In this document: positions 38,121 to 48,197 of the stretch, one piece after another
Layout of the letters: every line of letters begins with the position of its first letter
How positions within the stretch are numbered: the stretch's first letter is position 1
NCBI RefSeq assembly: GCF_011813015.1
Contig: NZ_QHLQ01000005.1
Coordinates: forward strand, 62,001 to 126,000
Direction of reading: 5' to 3'
DNA length: 64,000 nucleotides
From: Parasedimentitalea denitrificans
GTDB lineage: Bacteria; Pseudomonadota; Alphaproteobacteria; Rhodobacterales; Rhodobacteraceae
Position numbers and translations under genes: made by a program
The notes under the pieces: generated by a model
Seen by the model: only the letters and a program-made list of their open reading frames with translations
What the model was told of the DNA's origin: nothing
The model's database searches: none

Positions 38121-38591
38121 TTAAACCTCGTAACGTCCTGATTTTCCGCCGTCTTTCAAAATGACGCGCAAGCCACCGATCTCCATCGCTTTGTCCACGG
38201 CCTTGGACATGTCATAGACAGTCAGCGCGGCAGTACTGGCGGCGGTCAGGGCCTCCATTTCCACGCCTGTTTGACCGGTGGTCTTGACCGTGGCCTCGAT
38301 CTGCACACCGGGCAGATCCGGGTCGAGTGTGAGTTCAACCGCGACTTTGGTCACGGGCAGCGGATGGCACAGCGGGATCAAGTCGGGGGTTTTCTTGGCC
38401 CCCATGATGCCGGCAAGACGTGCGACCCCCAGAACGTCACCCTTCTTGGCTTTGCCTTCGGCGATGATGTCATAGGTGGCCTGCGCCATTCGGATATGCG
38501 CCTCGGCGGTGGCGATGCGAGACGTCACCGCCTTGTCCGAGACATCAACCATATGGGCGTCGCCCTTGCTATCGAAATGGGTCAGCGGCAT
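38121..38591 (-). CDS. moaC: cyclic pyranopterin monophosphate synthase MoaC
   Basis: 156 residues. Catalyses the second half of cPMP formation in molybdenum cofactor synthesis. Blocks: [39 protein letters not shown]. The start is ATG 38591, overlapping the trpC stop as TGATG; a GTG one codon earlier is possible. Confidence 0.97.
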   Translation of the reverse strand: MPLTHFDSKGDAHMVDVSDKAVTSRIATAEAHIRMAQATYDIIAEGKAKKGDVLGVARLAGIMGAKKTPDLIPLCHPLPVTKVAVELTLDPDLPGVQIEATVKTTGQTGVEMEALTAASTAALTVYDMSKAVDKAMEIGGLRVILKDGGKSGRYEV

Positions 38592-39403
38592 CACATTGCT
38601 CCGGGGGTTAGAGGCGAAGCCAGCAAGTTGCGTGTAGCGGCGGCAACGTCGTCCTGACGCATCAGGCTTTCACCGATCAGGAAGGTACGGGCCCCGTATT
38701 TTGCCATTTCAGCCAATTCACTTGGGCCAGACAGGCCGCTTTCGCAGACAATTGTGCGGTCGGCAGGCACCTGTTTTGACAGGATGCGAGTGGTGTCCAG
38801 AGTAGTCTCAAAGGTTTTGAGGTTGCGGTTGTTGATCCCCATCAGCGGCGATTTCAACGCGCAGGCGCGCTCTAGCTCTTCGGCGTCGTGGACCTCTAGC
38901 AGAACATCCATACCCCATTCAAAGGCCGCGGCCTCTAGTTCGGCGGCCTGAGTATCGGATACCGAGGCGAGAATGATCAGGATGCAATCGGCCCCCAGCG
39001 CACGGGCTTCGGCGACCTGATAAGTGTCATACATGAAATCCTTGCGCAGGGCTGGCAGGCTACAGGCAGCACGAGCCTGCACCAGAAATTCCTTGGCGCC
39101 CTGAAAACTTGGTGTATCCGTCAGTACAGACAAGCATGTTGCGCCGCCTTCCTCATAGGCCTTCGCTAGGGCTGCCGGTTCAAAATCAGCGCGGATCAAG
39201 CCTTTGGAAGGGCTGGCCTTTTTGATCTCGGCGATTAGGCCATAGCCTTCGCGGTTTGCGGTAAACAGGGCCTGTGCAAACCCACGTGTGGGGCTTGCTT
39301 CGCGTGCTTCGGCTTCGACTTCGCTTAGGGGTTTGGCGGCCTTGTCGGCAGCCACTTCTTCCAGCTTGTAGGCCTTGATTTTGTCCAGCACATTTGTTGT
39401 CAT
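38591..39403 (-). CDS. trpC: indole-3-glycerol phosphate synthase
   Basis: 270 residues, TIM barrel, tryptophan pathway step 4. Seen: [11 protein letters not shown] (substrate lysine), [37 protein letters not shown] and VCESGLSG. The start overlaps the ung stop by 4 bp and the end overlaps moaC, so it is within an operon. Confidence 0.98.
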   Translation of the reverse strand: MTTNVLDKIKAYKLEEVAADKAAKPLSEVEAEAREASPTRGFAQALFTANREGYGLIAEIKKASPSKGLIRADFEPAALAKAYEEGGATCLSVLTDTPSFQGAKEFLVQARAACSLPALRKDFMYDTYQVAEARALGADCILIILASVSDTQAAELEAAAFEWGMDVLLEVHDAEELERACALKSPLMGINNRNLKTFETTLDTTRILSKQVPADRTIVCESGLSGPSELAEMAKYGARTFLIGESLMRQDDVAAATRNLLASPLTPGAM

Positions 39404-40068
39404 TTCAACGCCTCCGGTTGTACGGTCCAGTCGATAGTAGTCTCATCCCGTGACGCCAGCCAGCGGTTCACCGCAGAAAACGGACGCGAGCCAAAAAAGC
39501 CGCGTCGCGCTGATAGGGGCGAGGGATGGGCAGATTTCAGGATCAGGTGATCGCCCGGATTGATAAAAGATTCAAGCTTTTGCGCCGCGTTACCCCACAG
39601 AATATATGCAGTGGGCCGTTGCGAGGTATGTTCCAGCACTTGATGGGCCAATTTGGGCCAACCAAGATGCTTGTGACCGTTCGCTTCTCCGGCCGGGACT
39701 GACAGTGCTGTGTTCAGTAACAAGACACCCTGCGCAGCCCAATGGCGTAGGTCGCCGTTCAAAGCGGCTTGGCCCGTGTCGTCGATCAGCTCTTTGAAGA
39801 TATTGTTCAGCGACCGGGGCAGGGGCGACACATCCGGTTCAACCGAAAAGGCCAGCCCATGGGCGTGTCCCGGTGTCGGGTAGGGATCTTGGCCTATTAT
39901 AACCACGCGGGTCTGTTCGGGTGTGGTTTGGTCCAGCGCTGCAAACCGCTGATGATCTGGCGGCAGGATTTGACGCGTGTCAGCTGCGATAGAATTTGCG
40001 ATGGCTGGCCAATCTTCGGTGAAAAAAGGAAGATCGGACCAGCCAGAAGGCATGTAGGGTGTCGTCAT
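39400..40068 (-). CDS. ung: uracil-DNA glycosylase, family 1
   Basis: 222 residues. It removes uracil from DNA. The water-activating motif is [17 protein letters not shown] and the loop is [18 protein letters not shown]. In the family the residue after GQDPY is more often His; here it is Pro. It sits inside the trp operon, 7 bp after trpD and overlapping trpC, an odd neighbour for tryptophan genes. Confidence 0.96.
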   Translation of the reverse strand: MTTPYMPSGWSDLPFFTEDWPAIANSIAADTRQILPPDHQRFAALDQTTPEQTRVVIIGQDPYPTPGHAHGLAFSVEPDVSPLPRSLNNIFKELIDDTGQAALNGDLRHWAAQGVLLLNTALSVPAGEANGHKHLGWPKLAHQVLEHTSQRPTAYILWGNAAQKLESFINPGDHLILKSAHPSPLSARRGFFGSRPFSAVNRWLASRDETTIDWTVQPEALK

Positions 40069-40075
40069 ACAGATA

Positions 40076-41098
40076 TCAGGCTGCCCCGGATGTGATCCGT
40101 GCTAGGGCTTCCAGTTTCATCTTTGCAGCGCCAGAATCAATGCTTTCACGTGCCATTTCAACACCTTCCGGCAGGCTATTTGTCTTGCCAGCAACCACCA
40201 AGGCCGAAGCGGAATTAAGAAGAACTGCGTCGCGGTAGGCGGATTGTTCACCATTCAACAATGCCCGGAACGCTTTGGCGTTGTCCTCTGGCGTGCCACC
40301 AATGATGGCTTCGAACGGGTGCACTGGCAGGTTTGCTTCTTCCGGGTGGAGTTCGAAATCCCTTACGCTGCCGTCTTCCTCAAGTGCGGAGACCCAGCTG
40401 ATGCCGGTAATGGTCAGCTCATCCGTGCCGTCTGACCCGTGGACGAGCCAAGCCTTTTCTGACCCAAGTTGTCCCAATGTTTCAGCCATGGGCCGGATCA
40501 AATCGCGGGAAAATGCACCGGTCAGCTGACGTTTAACACCAGCTGGGTTGGTCAAAGGACCAAGAATATTGAATATTGTTCGGGTTCCCAGCTCTTGGCG
40601 GGTTGGCATCACATGCGCCACGGCGGGGTGGTGCATCGGGGCCATCATGAATGCGATGCCACATTCTGCCAGTGCCTTTTCAACCACATCCGGGGTCACC
40701 ATTACGTTGATACCCATCTGGGTCTGAACGTCGGCGGTGCCGGATTTTGACGACAGATTGCGATTACCATGCTTGGCGACAACAACACCTGCGCCTGCGG
40801 TAACAAACGCGGTGGCAGTGGAAATGTTCAACGTGTGTTTGCCATCGCCACCGGTGCCCACGATATCTATCGCGCCTTCGGCTGCTTTCACAGGATTACA
40901 CTTGGCCCGCATGACTGCCGCCGCCGCGGCATATTCGTCTACTGTTTCACCGCGTGTGCGCAATGCCATCAGCAAACCGCCCATCTGGCTCGGCGTGGCT
41001 TCGCCCTCAAACAGCAGGGTAAAGGCCCGCTCAGCCTCGTCGCGTGTCAGCGGGCGCTCGGCCGATGCACCGATAAGTGGCTTCAGTCGATCACTCAT
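40076..41098 (-). CDS. trpD: anthranilate phosphoribosyltransferase
   Basis: 340 residues. Adds phosphoribose to anthranilate. The PRPP motif is [14 protein letters not shown] and the [12 protein letters not shown] block is present. Its ATG overlaps the trpG stop by 4 bp. Confidence 0.98.
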   Translation of the reverse strand: MSDRLKPLIGASAERPLTRDEAERAFTLLFEGEATPSQMGGLLMALRTRGETVDEYAAAAAVMRAKCNPVKAAEGAIDIVGTGGDGKHTLNISTATAFVTAGAGVVVAKHGNRNLSSKSGTADVQTQMGINVMVTPDVVEKALAECGIAFMMAPMHHPAVAHVMPTRQELGTRTIFNILGPLTNPAGVKRQLTGAFSRDLIRPMAETLGQLGSEKAWLVHGSDGTDELTITGISWVSALEEDGSVRDFELHPEEANLPVHPFEAIIGGTPEDNAKAFRALLNGEQSAYRDAVLLNSASALVVAGKTNSLPEGVEMARESIDSGAAKMKLEALARITSGAA

Positions 41099-41679
41099 GC
41101 GGGCACCTTCATTTCGTTCAGGAAGTTCTGCAACAGCGCATGGCCGTGTTCAGAGGCAATAGATTCAGGGTGAAATTGAACGCCGTGGATCGGCAATTCT
41201 TTGTGTTGCAACCCCATGATGGTGCCATCGTCCAGCTCGGCTGTGATCTCCAAACAATCAGGCAGAGTCTCGCGGCCCACAACCAACGAATGATATCTCG
41301 TGGCCTCAAACGGCGAAGGTAGCCCAGCGAACAAGCCTTTGCCGGTGTGTTTCATCGTGCCCATCTTGCCGTGAACGATTTCATGGCAGCGCACAACATT
41401 GCCGCCAAAATTCTGGCCGATGGTCTGATGGCCCAGACATACACCCATCAATGGCGTGCGGGTTTCAGCAGCGGCCTGTGTCAGCGCCAGACAAATGCCG
41501 GCCTGATCAGGGTCGCAGGGGCCAGGGGATAGCAAAATACCGGCGGGGTTCATCGCCATGGCCTCTTGCACATCCAGCGCGTCATTACGTCGAATTTCTA
41601 CCTGTGCGCCTAGTTCCCCAAGGTAATGCACTAGGTTGTAGGTAAAGGAATCATAGTTGTCTATTAGCAGCAACATGTT
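41095..41679 (-). CDS. trpG: anthranilate synthase glutamine amidotransferase subunit
   Basis: 194 residues: [19 protein letters not shown] start, catalytic Cys in [10 protein letters not shown], and HPESI near the end. Supplies ammonia to TrpE. The start is ATG 41679; a GTG at 41715 would add 12 atypical residues. The matching trpE lies 3 kb away on the same strand, with two plus-strand genes between. Confidence 0.97.
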   Translation of the reverse strand, partial: NMLLLIDNYDSFTYNLVHYLGELGAQVEIRRNDALDVQEAMAMNPAGILLSPGPCDPDQAGICLALTQAAAETRTPLMGVCLGHQTIGQNFGGNVVRCHEIVHGKMGTMKHTGKGLFAGLPSPFEATRYHSLVVGRETLPDCLEITAELDDGTIMGLQHKELPIHGVQFHPESIASEHGHALLQNFLNEMKVPA

Positions 41680-41847
41680 GACAGGCTCGTTTAAGGGCTG
41701 GCGGGGCGGGGCCACGCCGCATTATAGTGGTCACAACATACATGTTCAGGGTTGCGCGGCAGCGTCAAGGGTGCAGGGTGGCTCGGCAAGAATTCCACCG
41801 GCGCTGATTGGTGCAGGTTCCGCAGGTCAAATGGGCAGGCGAATAAG

Positions 41848-43497
41848 ATGAAAGGCGAGACAGGCATGCGAGGACTCCTGGCTGGGATGAGTTTTGGGGC
41901 GGTGGTCTCTGTAGGGGGGGCTGCAATGCTTTCTCTGTCGGCACCTTTGCCTAAAGTTGTGAATGTCACTGTCCAAACCCCATCGGAAACCAGCGAACCA
42001 ACAGGTGAATCAGCCTTGCCCACAGAAACTCCTGGACCGGATGCAGATCTGGTTGAGGCTGCACCTGTCGCACCAGATGAAGCTCCCGGAGTCGAACCCA
42101 GTGGTATGCAGGCTGCTGATACGCAATCCGCATCCCGCCCAGTTGTCGGTGCTGAAGAAACCAGCTTGGCCGAAACTGCTGACCTACAGGCCGCCCAAAG
42201 TTCTACACCGGATGTTACCACGCAAACCGATACACCCGTTATTGTGGTCGATTCCCTTCCTGCTCCGTCAGTGCCACTGCAAGAGGCTGATGTTGTTGTG
42301 TCTAGTGAGCCCGCTCAGCCGCCGCAGCCCGGAATTGTTTCACCGCTACCTGAAATGCCCCCAGCAACCCAAGCACCTGATGTGACCGTAGTACCCACAA
42401 TTGCGACTGCGACAGGCCCCACTGCTGATCGAGGGGCTGATCTTGAAACCGGCATGACCAAAGGTGCTGCCCCCGAATCCCCTGAAAACCCAGAGTCTGC
42501 TCCGGTGATGGTCCCAAGTGTTGAGGTCGAGATCGCGACACTTCAGCCACCGGCGTCAGGAAATATGCCGGTCGGTCAATTGCCAACAGTTGTCACTGCG
42601 CCTGCAGAACAGATCGTGCCGGGCGAGCGCCAGGAAATAGGCGGTAATTTTACCGAGGCTCAGGAAGAAACCGCTGATCAACAGGGCGAGCAAGTCGATG
42701 CGCTGTCAACTACAGAGCAAGGGCAGGAAACGTCTGATGGTCCGACCATTGGCACGCCAGTTGTGCCGCTACCCGATCGAGATAACGAAACTTCTGAGGT
42801 TTCTTCTGATATTCAAGGTATTTCACCATTCAAGGAATTCTCGGTTCCTTTCTCCAATTCCGAAGACCGGCCCCTGATGTCGATTGTTCTAATCGACGAT
42901 GAACAGTCGATTGGTGCCGAGGCCCTGATCGGGTTTCCCTATCCTCTTAGCTTTGCCATCGATCCCCAAGATCCCAAGGCCGCCGAGAAAATGGAAGCGC
43001 GTCGTGCCGCGGGGTTTGAGGTGCTAGTGCTGACAAATCTACCGCGCGAAGCTGCGCCGCAGGATGCCGAAACCGCGCTGGCGGTTTGGTTTGATACACT
43101 GCCCGAAACAATTGGTGTGCTAGAGGGAACAGGCACTGGATTTCAAGGCAACCGGCCACTGGCAGATCAGGTCTCGGCTGTGGTCGCAGCATCGGGTCGG
43201 GGTATGGTGACACAGAATCATGGTTTGAACACTGTGCAGAAACTGGCTGCCCGTGATGGTGTCCCGGCTTCGGTTGTCTTCCGAGATTTTGATGGCGCCG
43301 GTCAAAACCCCAAGGCAATCCGCCGTTTCCTGGACCAAGCCGCGTTTCGTGCAGGGCAGGAGGGGGCTGTAATTATGCTGGGTCGCGTTCGACCTGATAC
43401 GATTTCGGCACTGCTGCTGTGGGGACTACAAGATCGCGCTTCGCGGGTGGCGCTGGCACCCGTGTCTGCCGCGCTTTCCAATTCGATTGACGAGTAA
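41848..43497 (+). CDS. divergent polysaccharide deacetylase family protein (YibQ-like)
   Basis: 549 residues. An N-terminal membrane anchor (about 8-30) precedes a 300-residue low-complexity linker rich in Pro, Thr, Glu and Val. A C-terminal polysaccharide-deacetylase-like domain follows (IVLIDDEQSIGAEAL, FPYPLSFAIDP, GFEVLVLTNLPREA, MVTQNHGLN). The family is periplasmic; activity is not established. The usual LPMEP segment is replaced by LTNLPREA, and some canonical metal residues may be lost. ATG 41848 is chosen with AGGCGA upstream. Confidence 0.85.
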   Translation: MKGETGMRGLLAGMSFGAVVSVGGAAMLSLSAPLPKVVNVTVQTPSETSEPTGESALPTETPGPDADLVEAAPVAPDEAPGVEPSGMQAADTQSASRPVVGAEETSLAETADLQAAQSSTPDVTTQTDTPVIVVDSLPAPSVPLQEADVVVSSEPAQPPQPGIVSPLPEMPPATQAPDVTVVPTIATATGPTADRGADLETGMTKGAAPESPENPESAPVMVPSVEVEIATLQPPASGNMPVGQLPTVVTAPAEQIVPGERQEIGGNFTEAQEETADQQGEQVDALSTTEQGQETSDGPTIGTPVVPLPDRDNETSEVSSDIQGISPFKEFSVPFSNSEDRPLMSIVLIDDEQSIGAEALIGFPYPLSFAIDPQDPKAAEKMEARRAAGFEVLVLTNLPREAAPQDAETALAVWFDTLPETIGVLEGTGTGFQGNRPLADQVSAVVAASGRGMVTQNHGLNTVQKLAARDGVPASVVFRDFDGAGQNPKAIRRFLDQAAFRAGQEGAVIMLGRVRPDTISALLLWGLQDRASRVALAPVSAALSNSIDE

Positions 43498-43569
43498 TCG
43501 ACGGTGTCCCAACGACGTACATGAAGTGACGCCGTTGGTTCCTTCGCCTAACGAAAGAACAAATTCCTT

Positions 43570-44316
43570 ATGATTGACTTGGTTATTCTGTGCACCGCCG
43601 CGTTTTTGGCGGGGGGACTGAACGCGATTGCTGGTGGCGGCAGTTTTCTGACCTTTCCGGCACTGGTGTTTCTCAACGTGCCAATTATCGCCGCCAACGC
43701 AACCAGTGCAGTGGCGGTTTTCCCTGGGTATGCCAGCAGTGCATTGGGGTTTCTGAGTGAGCTGCGCTCATTTGACCGTCGTCTGTTGATCCGTCTTGTG
43801 GGTCTGTCAGTGGTTGGTGGCGTATCCGGATCGCTGCTATTGTTGGTAACGCCTGCCAGTGTTTTCAACTGGATCGTGCCATGGCTTTTATTGTTTGCCA
43901 CTATACTATTTTTGTTAGGTGGGCGCATCAATTCCTGGATTGTGAAACAAGGCAAGGCACAGTCTAACGGTTGGATCAGTACTCTAATTGTGTCCATCTA
44001 CGGTGGCTACTTTAACGGCGGGCTGGGCATTGTTCTGCTGGCCTTGTTTTCTGTGCAGGGGATGCGTGACCTTAACCTGATGAACGGGTTGAAAAATATC
44101 CTGTCTTTTGTTCTGTCCGCAGCATCTGTCGTGACCTTTACCCTGGCTGGAATCGTCTACTGGTACGAAGCAGGGGTCATGATGGTCGCAGCCACTGTTG
44201 GTGGATTCGTTGGGGCCCGTCTGGCGCGGCGGATGCCTGTGTCGATGGTCAAAGCGATAGTGGTTGTTGTTGGTTTGGTCATGACTGCCGTGTTCTTTGT
44301 GCGCAGTATCGCATAA
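43570..44316 (+). CDS. TauE/SafE family sulfite/anion exporter
   Basis: 248 residues with about eight membrane helices. The family N-terminal motif GGLNAIAGGGSFLTFPAL is present, together with the repeated half YFNGGLGIVLLAL. These permeases export sulfite, sulfoacetate or similar small anions; the substrate here is unknown. The stop codon falls inside a 14-bp tandem repeat. Confidence 0.9.
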   Translation: MIDLVILCTAAFLAGGLNAIAGGGSFLTFPALVFLNVPIIAANATSAVAVFPGYASSALGFLSELRSFDRRLLIRLVGLSVVGGVSGSLLLLVTPASVFNWIVPWLLLFATILFLLGGRINSWIVKQGKAQSNGWISTLIVSIYGGYFNGGLGIVLLALFSVQGMRDLNLMNGLKNILSFVLSAASVVTFTLAGIVYWYEAGVMMVAATVGGFVGARLARRMPVSMVKAIVVVVGLVMTAVFFVRSIA

Positions 44317-44351
44317 CTAATATCGCCTAACTAATATTGCCTAACCAATAC
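44310..44351. repeat. 14-bp tandem repeat, three units
   Basis: Units CGCATAACTAATAT, CGCCTAACTAATAT and TGCCTAACCAATAC follow each other without gaps, covering the TauE stop codon. The first two differ at one base and the third at three or four. Confidence 0.8.
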
Positions 44352-44621
44352 TGACTTCACAATTGTCTTGCAGATCGTTTTTCTCGCAGATCGTAGCTGC
44401 ACGTCAGTGACCCTGTAACTGTATCGACGTTGGTCGTGCTCGTTTTGGTGTTGCACCTCTGGCGCACTGCCAGCTGCTTGGAGACAAGGACCGTTCAGCA
44501 CTGAAGCAATATAGGATGGCGTTAAAGCATGCTGCCTGCGCGGTCGTATCGATCTGAACAAAGTTAGAGACATCAGAACTCATTCAGCAATAAACCAAAA
44601 TACTTTGACACTAAATAAAAA
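44352..44621. other. intergenic stretch without a supported gene
   Basis: Between the TauE gene and the trpE terminator. All six frames give only short or unconvincing products. A weak CTGGCGCACTGCCAG hairpin is the only feature. Confidence 0.6.
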
Positions 44622-44643
44622 GGCGCCCCGATTGCGGGACGCC
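44622..44643 (-). terminator. intrinsic terminator of trpE
   Basis: Stem GGCGCCCCG / CGGGACGCC (one mismatch), loop ATTG, with ctttttatttag following on the minus strand. A perfect palindrome CCACCTAGGTGG lies just 5' of it on the transcript (44650-44661). Confidence 0.88.
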
Positions 44644-44678
44644 TCTTACCACCTAGGTGGATGAATTCTCACTAAGGA

Positions 44679-46190
44679 TTAGCTGTTGCCATTACCGGTA
44701 AAGCGTCCAGCGTCAGCGGCTGCGCGGCGGATGGCGTTAGATTTGTGGACGGTCTCCATGTACTCGGATTCCGGGTCGCTGTCATAGACCACACCACCAC
44801 CAGCCTGAATGTACAGCTTTTGATCCTGAACCACAGCCGTGCGCAGCGCGATGCACATGTCCATATCTCCGCCAGCCGAGAAATAGCCAACACCACCACC
44901 ATAGACACCGCGCTTTTCCGGCTCCAGCTCGTCGATGATCTCCATAGCCCGTACCTTGGGGGCACCAGAAACTGTCCCGGCAGGCATCCCGGCAAAGAAA
45001 GCGTCCAGCGCATCTTTGTCCTCTGCCATTTCACCCACAACATTGGACACGATGTGCATCACGTGGCTGTAACGCTCGATGATGAATTTTTCGGTCGGTC
45101 GCACTGTGCCGATCTTGGCAACCCGTCCGGTATCATTGCGGCCTAGGTCTAGCAGCATCAGATGCTCTGCCAGTTCTTTCTTGTCGGCCAGCAGGTCGGC
45201 TTCTAGGGCGCGATCTTCTTCGGGGGTGGCTCCACGGGGGCGGGTGCCTGCAATGGGGCGAATGGTGACTTCATCGCCAAACACGCGCACCAGAATTTCC
45301 GGGCTGGCACCGATCACCTGAAAGCCGCCAAAGTTGAAGTAGAACATGAACGGCGACGGGTTGGTTCGGCGCAGCGACCGGTACAGCGCAAATGGAGGCG
45401 GGCGAAAATCCTGGGTCCAACGCTGCGCAGGTACCACCTGAAAGATGTCACCGGCCCGGATGTAGTCCTTGGCCTTTTCCACCGCCTGCATGTAGCCTTC
45501 TTTGGTGAAGTTGCTAACTGGGGCCGCAATCTCGTCCGCTTCGCCCAGATCGCGGGTTTCGGCAGGCATGGCGCGTTCCAGATCCCGCACCGCGTCCATC
45601 ACCCGTTCTGCGGCCTGCGCATATGCGGCGCGGGCGCTTTGACCGTCAGATGCCCAGCAGGGCGACACCACAGTGACCTCGCCCTTTACGCCATCCAGCA
45701 CAGCCACCACCGACGGGCGCATCATCAGCGCATCGGGCAGACCCAGCGGGTCGGGGTTCACATTTGGCAAATGCTCAACCAACCGCACCATGTCATAACC
45801 CAGATAGCCGAACAGTCCGGCGGCGGCCTGTGGCAGATCTTCGGGCAGGTCGATCTTGCTCTCGGCGATCAGTGCGCGCAGATTGTCCATCGGGTCACCG
45901 GTCTGATCGGTGAAATCATCGGCATCAAACCGGGCTGACCGGTTCAGGGCCGATGTTGTGCCATGGCAGCGCCAGACCAGATCTGGCTTCATTCCGATAA
46001 TTGAGTACCGACCGCGGACCTCTCCGCCAGTCACTGATTCCAGCATAAAGGCGTCCTTTTGGGCGCCTGTCAGCTTTAGCATCAGGGAAACCGGAGTATC
46101 CAGATCCGCAGCCAAGCGGGTATAGACAACCTGATTTTCGCCGGCCTCATAGGCCTTGGCGAAGGTATCAAAATCGGGGGTCAAAGCCAT
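44679..46190 (-). CDS. trpE: anthranilate synthase component I
   Basis: 503 residues. Converts chorismate to anthranilate with TrpG. The tryptophan feedback site FMLESVTGGEVRGRYS is intact, and the catalytic part has PSPFMFYF, IAGTRPRGATPEEDRAL and GAPKVRAMEIIDELEP. It follows the PpiD-like gene by 15 bp, suggesting co-transcription. No leader-peptide attenuator precedes it. Confidence 0.98.
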   Translation of the reverse strand: MALTPDFDTFAKAYEAGENQVVYTRLAADLDTPVSLMLKLTGAQKDAFMLESVTGGEVRGRYSIIGMKPDLVWRCHGTTSALNRSARFDADDFTDQTGDPMDNLRALIAESKIDLPEDLPQAAAGLFGYLGYDMVRLVEHLPNVNPDPLGLPDALMMRPSVVAVLDGVKGEVTVVSPCWASDGQSARAAYAQAAERVMDAVRDLERAMPAETRDLGEADEIAAPVSNFTKEGYMQAVEKAKDYIRAGDIFQVVPAQRWTQDFRPPPFALYRSLRRTNPSPFMFYFNFGGFQVIGASPEILVRVFGDEVTIRPIAGTRPRGATPEEDRALEADLLADKKELAEHLMLLDLGRNDTGRVAKIGTVRPTEKFIIERYSHVMHIVSNVVGEMAEDKDALDAFFAGMPAGTVSGAPKVRAMEIIDELEPEKRGVYGGGVGYFSAGGDMDMCIALRTAVVQDQKLYIQAGGGVVYDSDPESEYMETVHKSNAIRRAAADAGRFTGNGNS

Positions 46191-46205
46191 GTTCTGGTGC
46201 CTTGG

Positions 46206-48047
46206 TTACTGAAAGTTGGCCTGAACGGCGTTGATGGCCTGCTGGTCGATCGTAGGCCGTGCACGAGACTGAGCATCTTGCGCAAATGCTTGGAACAGTG
46301 CCTGCGACAGCGCTTGGTTCAGCTGAGCCTGCAAAGCGTCGGACAGTTCAGTCAGGTCACTGTTTTCTTCCGCTGGAAGGATTTCCTTCAGGCTTAGCAC
46401 CACGGTCGAGTTTTCGTCAGATACCAAACGCAGCTCACCCGGTTCCATTTCGAACAGTTGGTTCATCATGTCCGCAGGTGTATTGTCGATATAGGCAGTC
46501 CGGGTCAGGCCTACTTCATCATTTACGTCCAGGTTCTCGTCAAAGCTGCCATTAGCTTCGGCGCGGGCAAGAATTGCGTTGGCTTGCGTGGTGATGGCGT
46601 TCTGACGCTGCTCGTCGTTCCATCCCTGCAAAGCTTTGGTCATAGCATCTTTCAGTGGCTCAGGCCGGGCTGGCAGCACATTTTCAAGACGGATGGCAAA
46701 CAGGCTGCCGTCTTCCAGGAATTCCACAGCGGGGAAGTCTTCGACTGTGACGGCTGCGGCGACTTCGCGAAAACCGTTATAGGCGGCAATGCTGTCGCTG
46801 CTTTCGGCTGTCCAGTTGATCTGGCCCAGCTCCATGTCTGTTTCGTCAGCGATTTCTTCCAGTGTAGCTCCGCCTGCCAACAGGTCGTCAATCTCTTCGG
46901 CTTGCTGTTCAATCAAGCGACGGGCACGGCCAGTCGCCAGTTCGTCACGAAGTTCAGCCTCAACGTCGGCCAGCAGGGTAACGCGGGCCTCAAGACGGCC
47001 GTTGATCCGGAATAAGGCAGGGCCAAGATCCGAGGGCAGGGGGCCAACAACGTCTCCGACCTGAGCGGCGAATACGTCCTGACCAGCGGCACCCAGAGCA
47101 CCGATTGTCATGTCGCCCATGTCCACATCAGCCAGTGCCAATTTGCGGTCTTCAACCAGGGTCTCAAATGTAGTGCCCCCGGCTTCCAGTTGTGCCTTAG
47201 CGGTTGCGGCGGCTTCTTCATCGGAAAACACCAGACGCTCCACCAGGCGACGCTCTGGGGCCTGAAGCTCATCTGCGCGTTCGTCGAACAGGGCCTGCAG
47301 GGTGTCTTGGTCGACCTCTACCTGATCAATCAGCATGTCAGGCGACATCAGCACATAAGCGATTTCTTTGGTTTCGGGCAGGACGAACTGATCGGGGTTG
47401 GCATCGTAATAGGCCTGCAATTCGGCGTCTGTTGGAGCCAGCGCGATCATTGCTGTTTCATCATTGGTTAGCTGAACCCAAGAAAAGCTGCGGCGTGCGC
47501 CGATAAAGCTGGTGATGGTGTCGCGCATGGTTGTGGGCATCTCTGCACCAACCATCATGGCACCCTGTACCAGTGTGCGGGCAGATTCACGGCGAAGGTC
47601 GTCCTCAAAGTCCCGCTCGGACAGGCCTGCATTGCTTAGGGCATAGGCATATGACTCACGGTCGAATTCACCGTTGATACCTTGGAAGCTGGGGATCTCG
47701 ACGATCTCTTTCAGTAGGTTTTCGTCGCCAATCGAAATGCCCAGCTGTTCAACTTCGTTGTCGATGGCAGCAATGGATACCAGACGGCTCAACACCTGAC
47801 GGTCCATGCCCAGTGCCGCAAGCTGCGACATCGGGATCAACTGACCAGTCTGTGCCTGCAATGCCCGCTGTTCGCGCTGCATCTCACGGTAGTAATCTTC
47901 GATGGAGATTTCCTGATCGCCAACCGTGGCGACGGATGAATTGGAGCCAGTAAAACTAATGGCTCCAAAGCCAACAAGGCTAAGCATGATCAACCCCATC
48001 AGGATCCACACGAAGGTTTTCGAAAGATGTTTCATGCCTGCGGCCAT
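46206..48047 (-). CDS. PpiD-like periplasmic peptidyl-prolyl isomerase/chaperone
   Basis: 613 residues. One N-terminal membrane anchor (about 9-32) is followed by a SurA-N-like helical domain (VATVGDQEISIEDYYREM). A central parvulin-like region (about 240-375; RRLVERLVFSDEEAA, VGDVVGPLPSDLG) and a C-terminal helical part complete it. It assists folding of proteins leaving the Sec channel. The parvulin catalytic pattern looks degenerate, so it may act as a chaperone only. Upstream of trpE, apparently in the same transcript. Confidence 0.9.
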   Translation of the reverse strand: MAAGMKHLSKTFVWILMGLIMLSLVGFGAISFTGSNSSVATVGDQEISIEDYYREMQREQRALQAQTGQLIPMSQLAALGMDRQVLSRLVSIAAIDNEVEQLGISIGDENLLKEIVEIPSFQGINGEFDRESYAYALSNAGLSERDFEDDLRRESARTLVQGAMMVGAEMPTTMRDTITSFIGARRSFSWVQLTNDETAMIALAPTDAELQAYYDANPDQFVLPETKEIAYVLMSPDMLIDQVEVDQDTLQALFDERADELQAPERRLVERLVFSDEEAAATAKAQLEAGGTTFETLVEDRKLALADVDMGDMTIGALGAAGQDVFAAQVGDVVGPLPSDLGPALFRINGRLEARVTLLADVEAELRDELATGRARRLIEQQAEEIDDLLAGGATLEEIADETDMELGQINWTAESSDSIAAYNGFREVAAAVTVEDFPAVEFLEDGSLFAIRLENVLPARPEPLKDAMTKALQGWNDEQRQNAITTQANAILARAEANGSFDENLDVNDEVGLTRTAYIDNTPADMMNQLFEMEPGELRLVSDENSTVVLSLKEILPAEENSDLTELSDALQAQLNQALSQALFQAFAQDAQSRARPTIDQQAINAVQANFQ

Positions 48048-48197
48048 GATGCCCTCTTATTTGTCGATGCCTCTGCATATCGCGCCTTTGAATCGGTCGC
48101 AGCAGGGGGTTTAAAATTTTCTGATGCCTTGAATACGCTGCCACCCGGTAAGGAGCAAGCCGTGTTGCGGGACCTCACGGATTAATCAAGTCTGGCC

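Noticed and set aside
41848..42830. Low-complexity PTE-rich stretch as a separate secreted protein
   Set aside because: The frame is continuous into the deacetylase domain without a stop; it is a linker.
44331..44573. 80-codon minus-strand frame between TauE and trpE
   Set aside because: Starts and ends in repeat and leader sequence, no ribosome site and no protein-like pattern.
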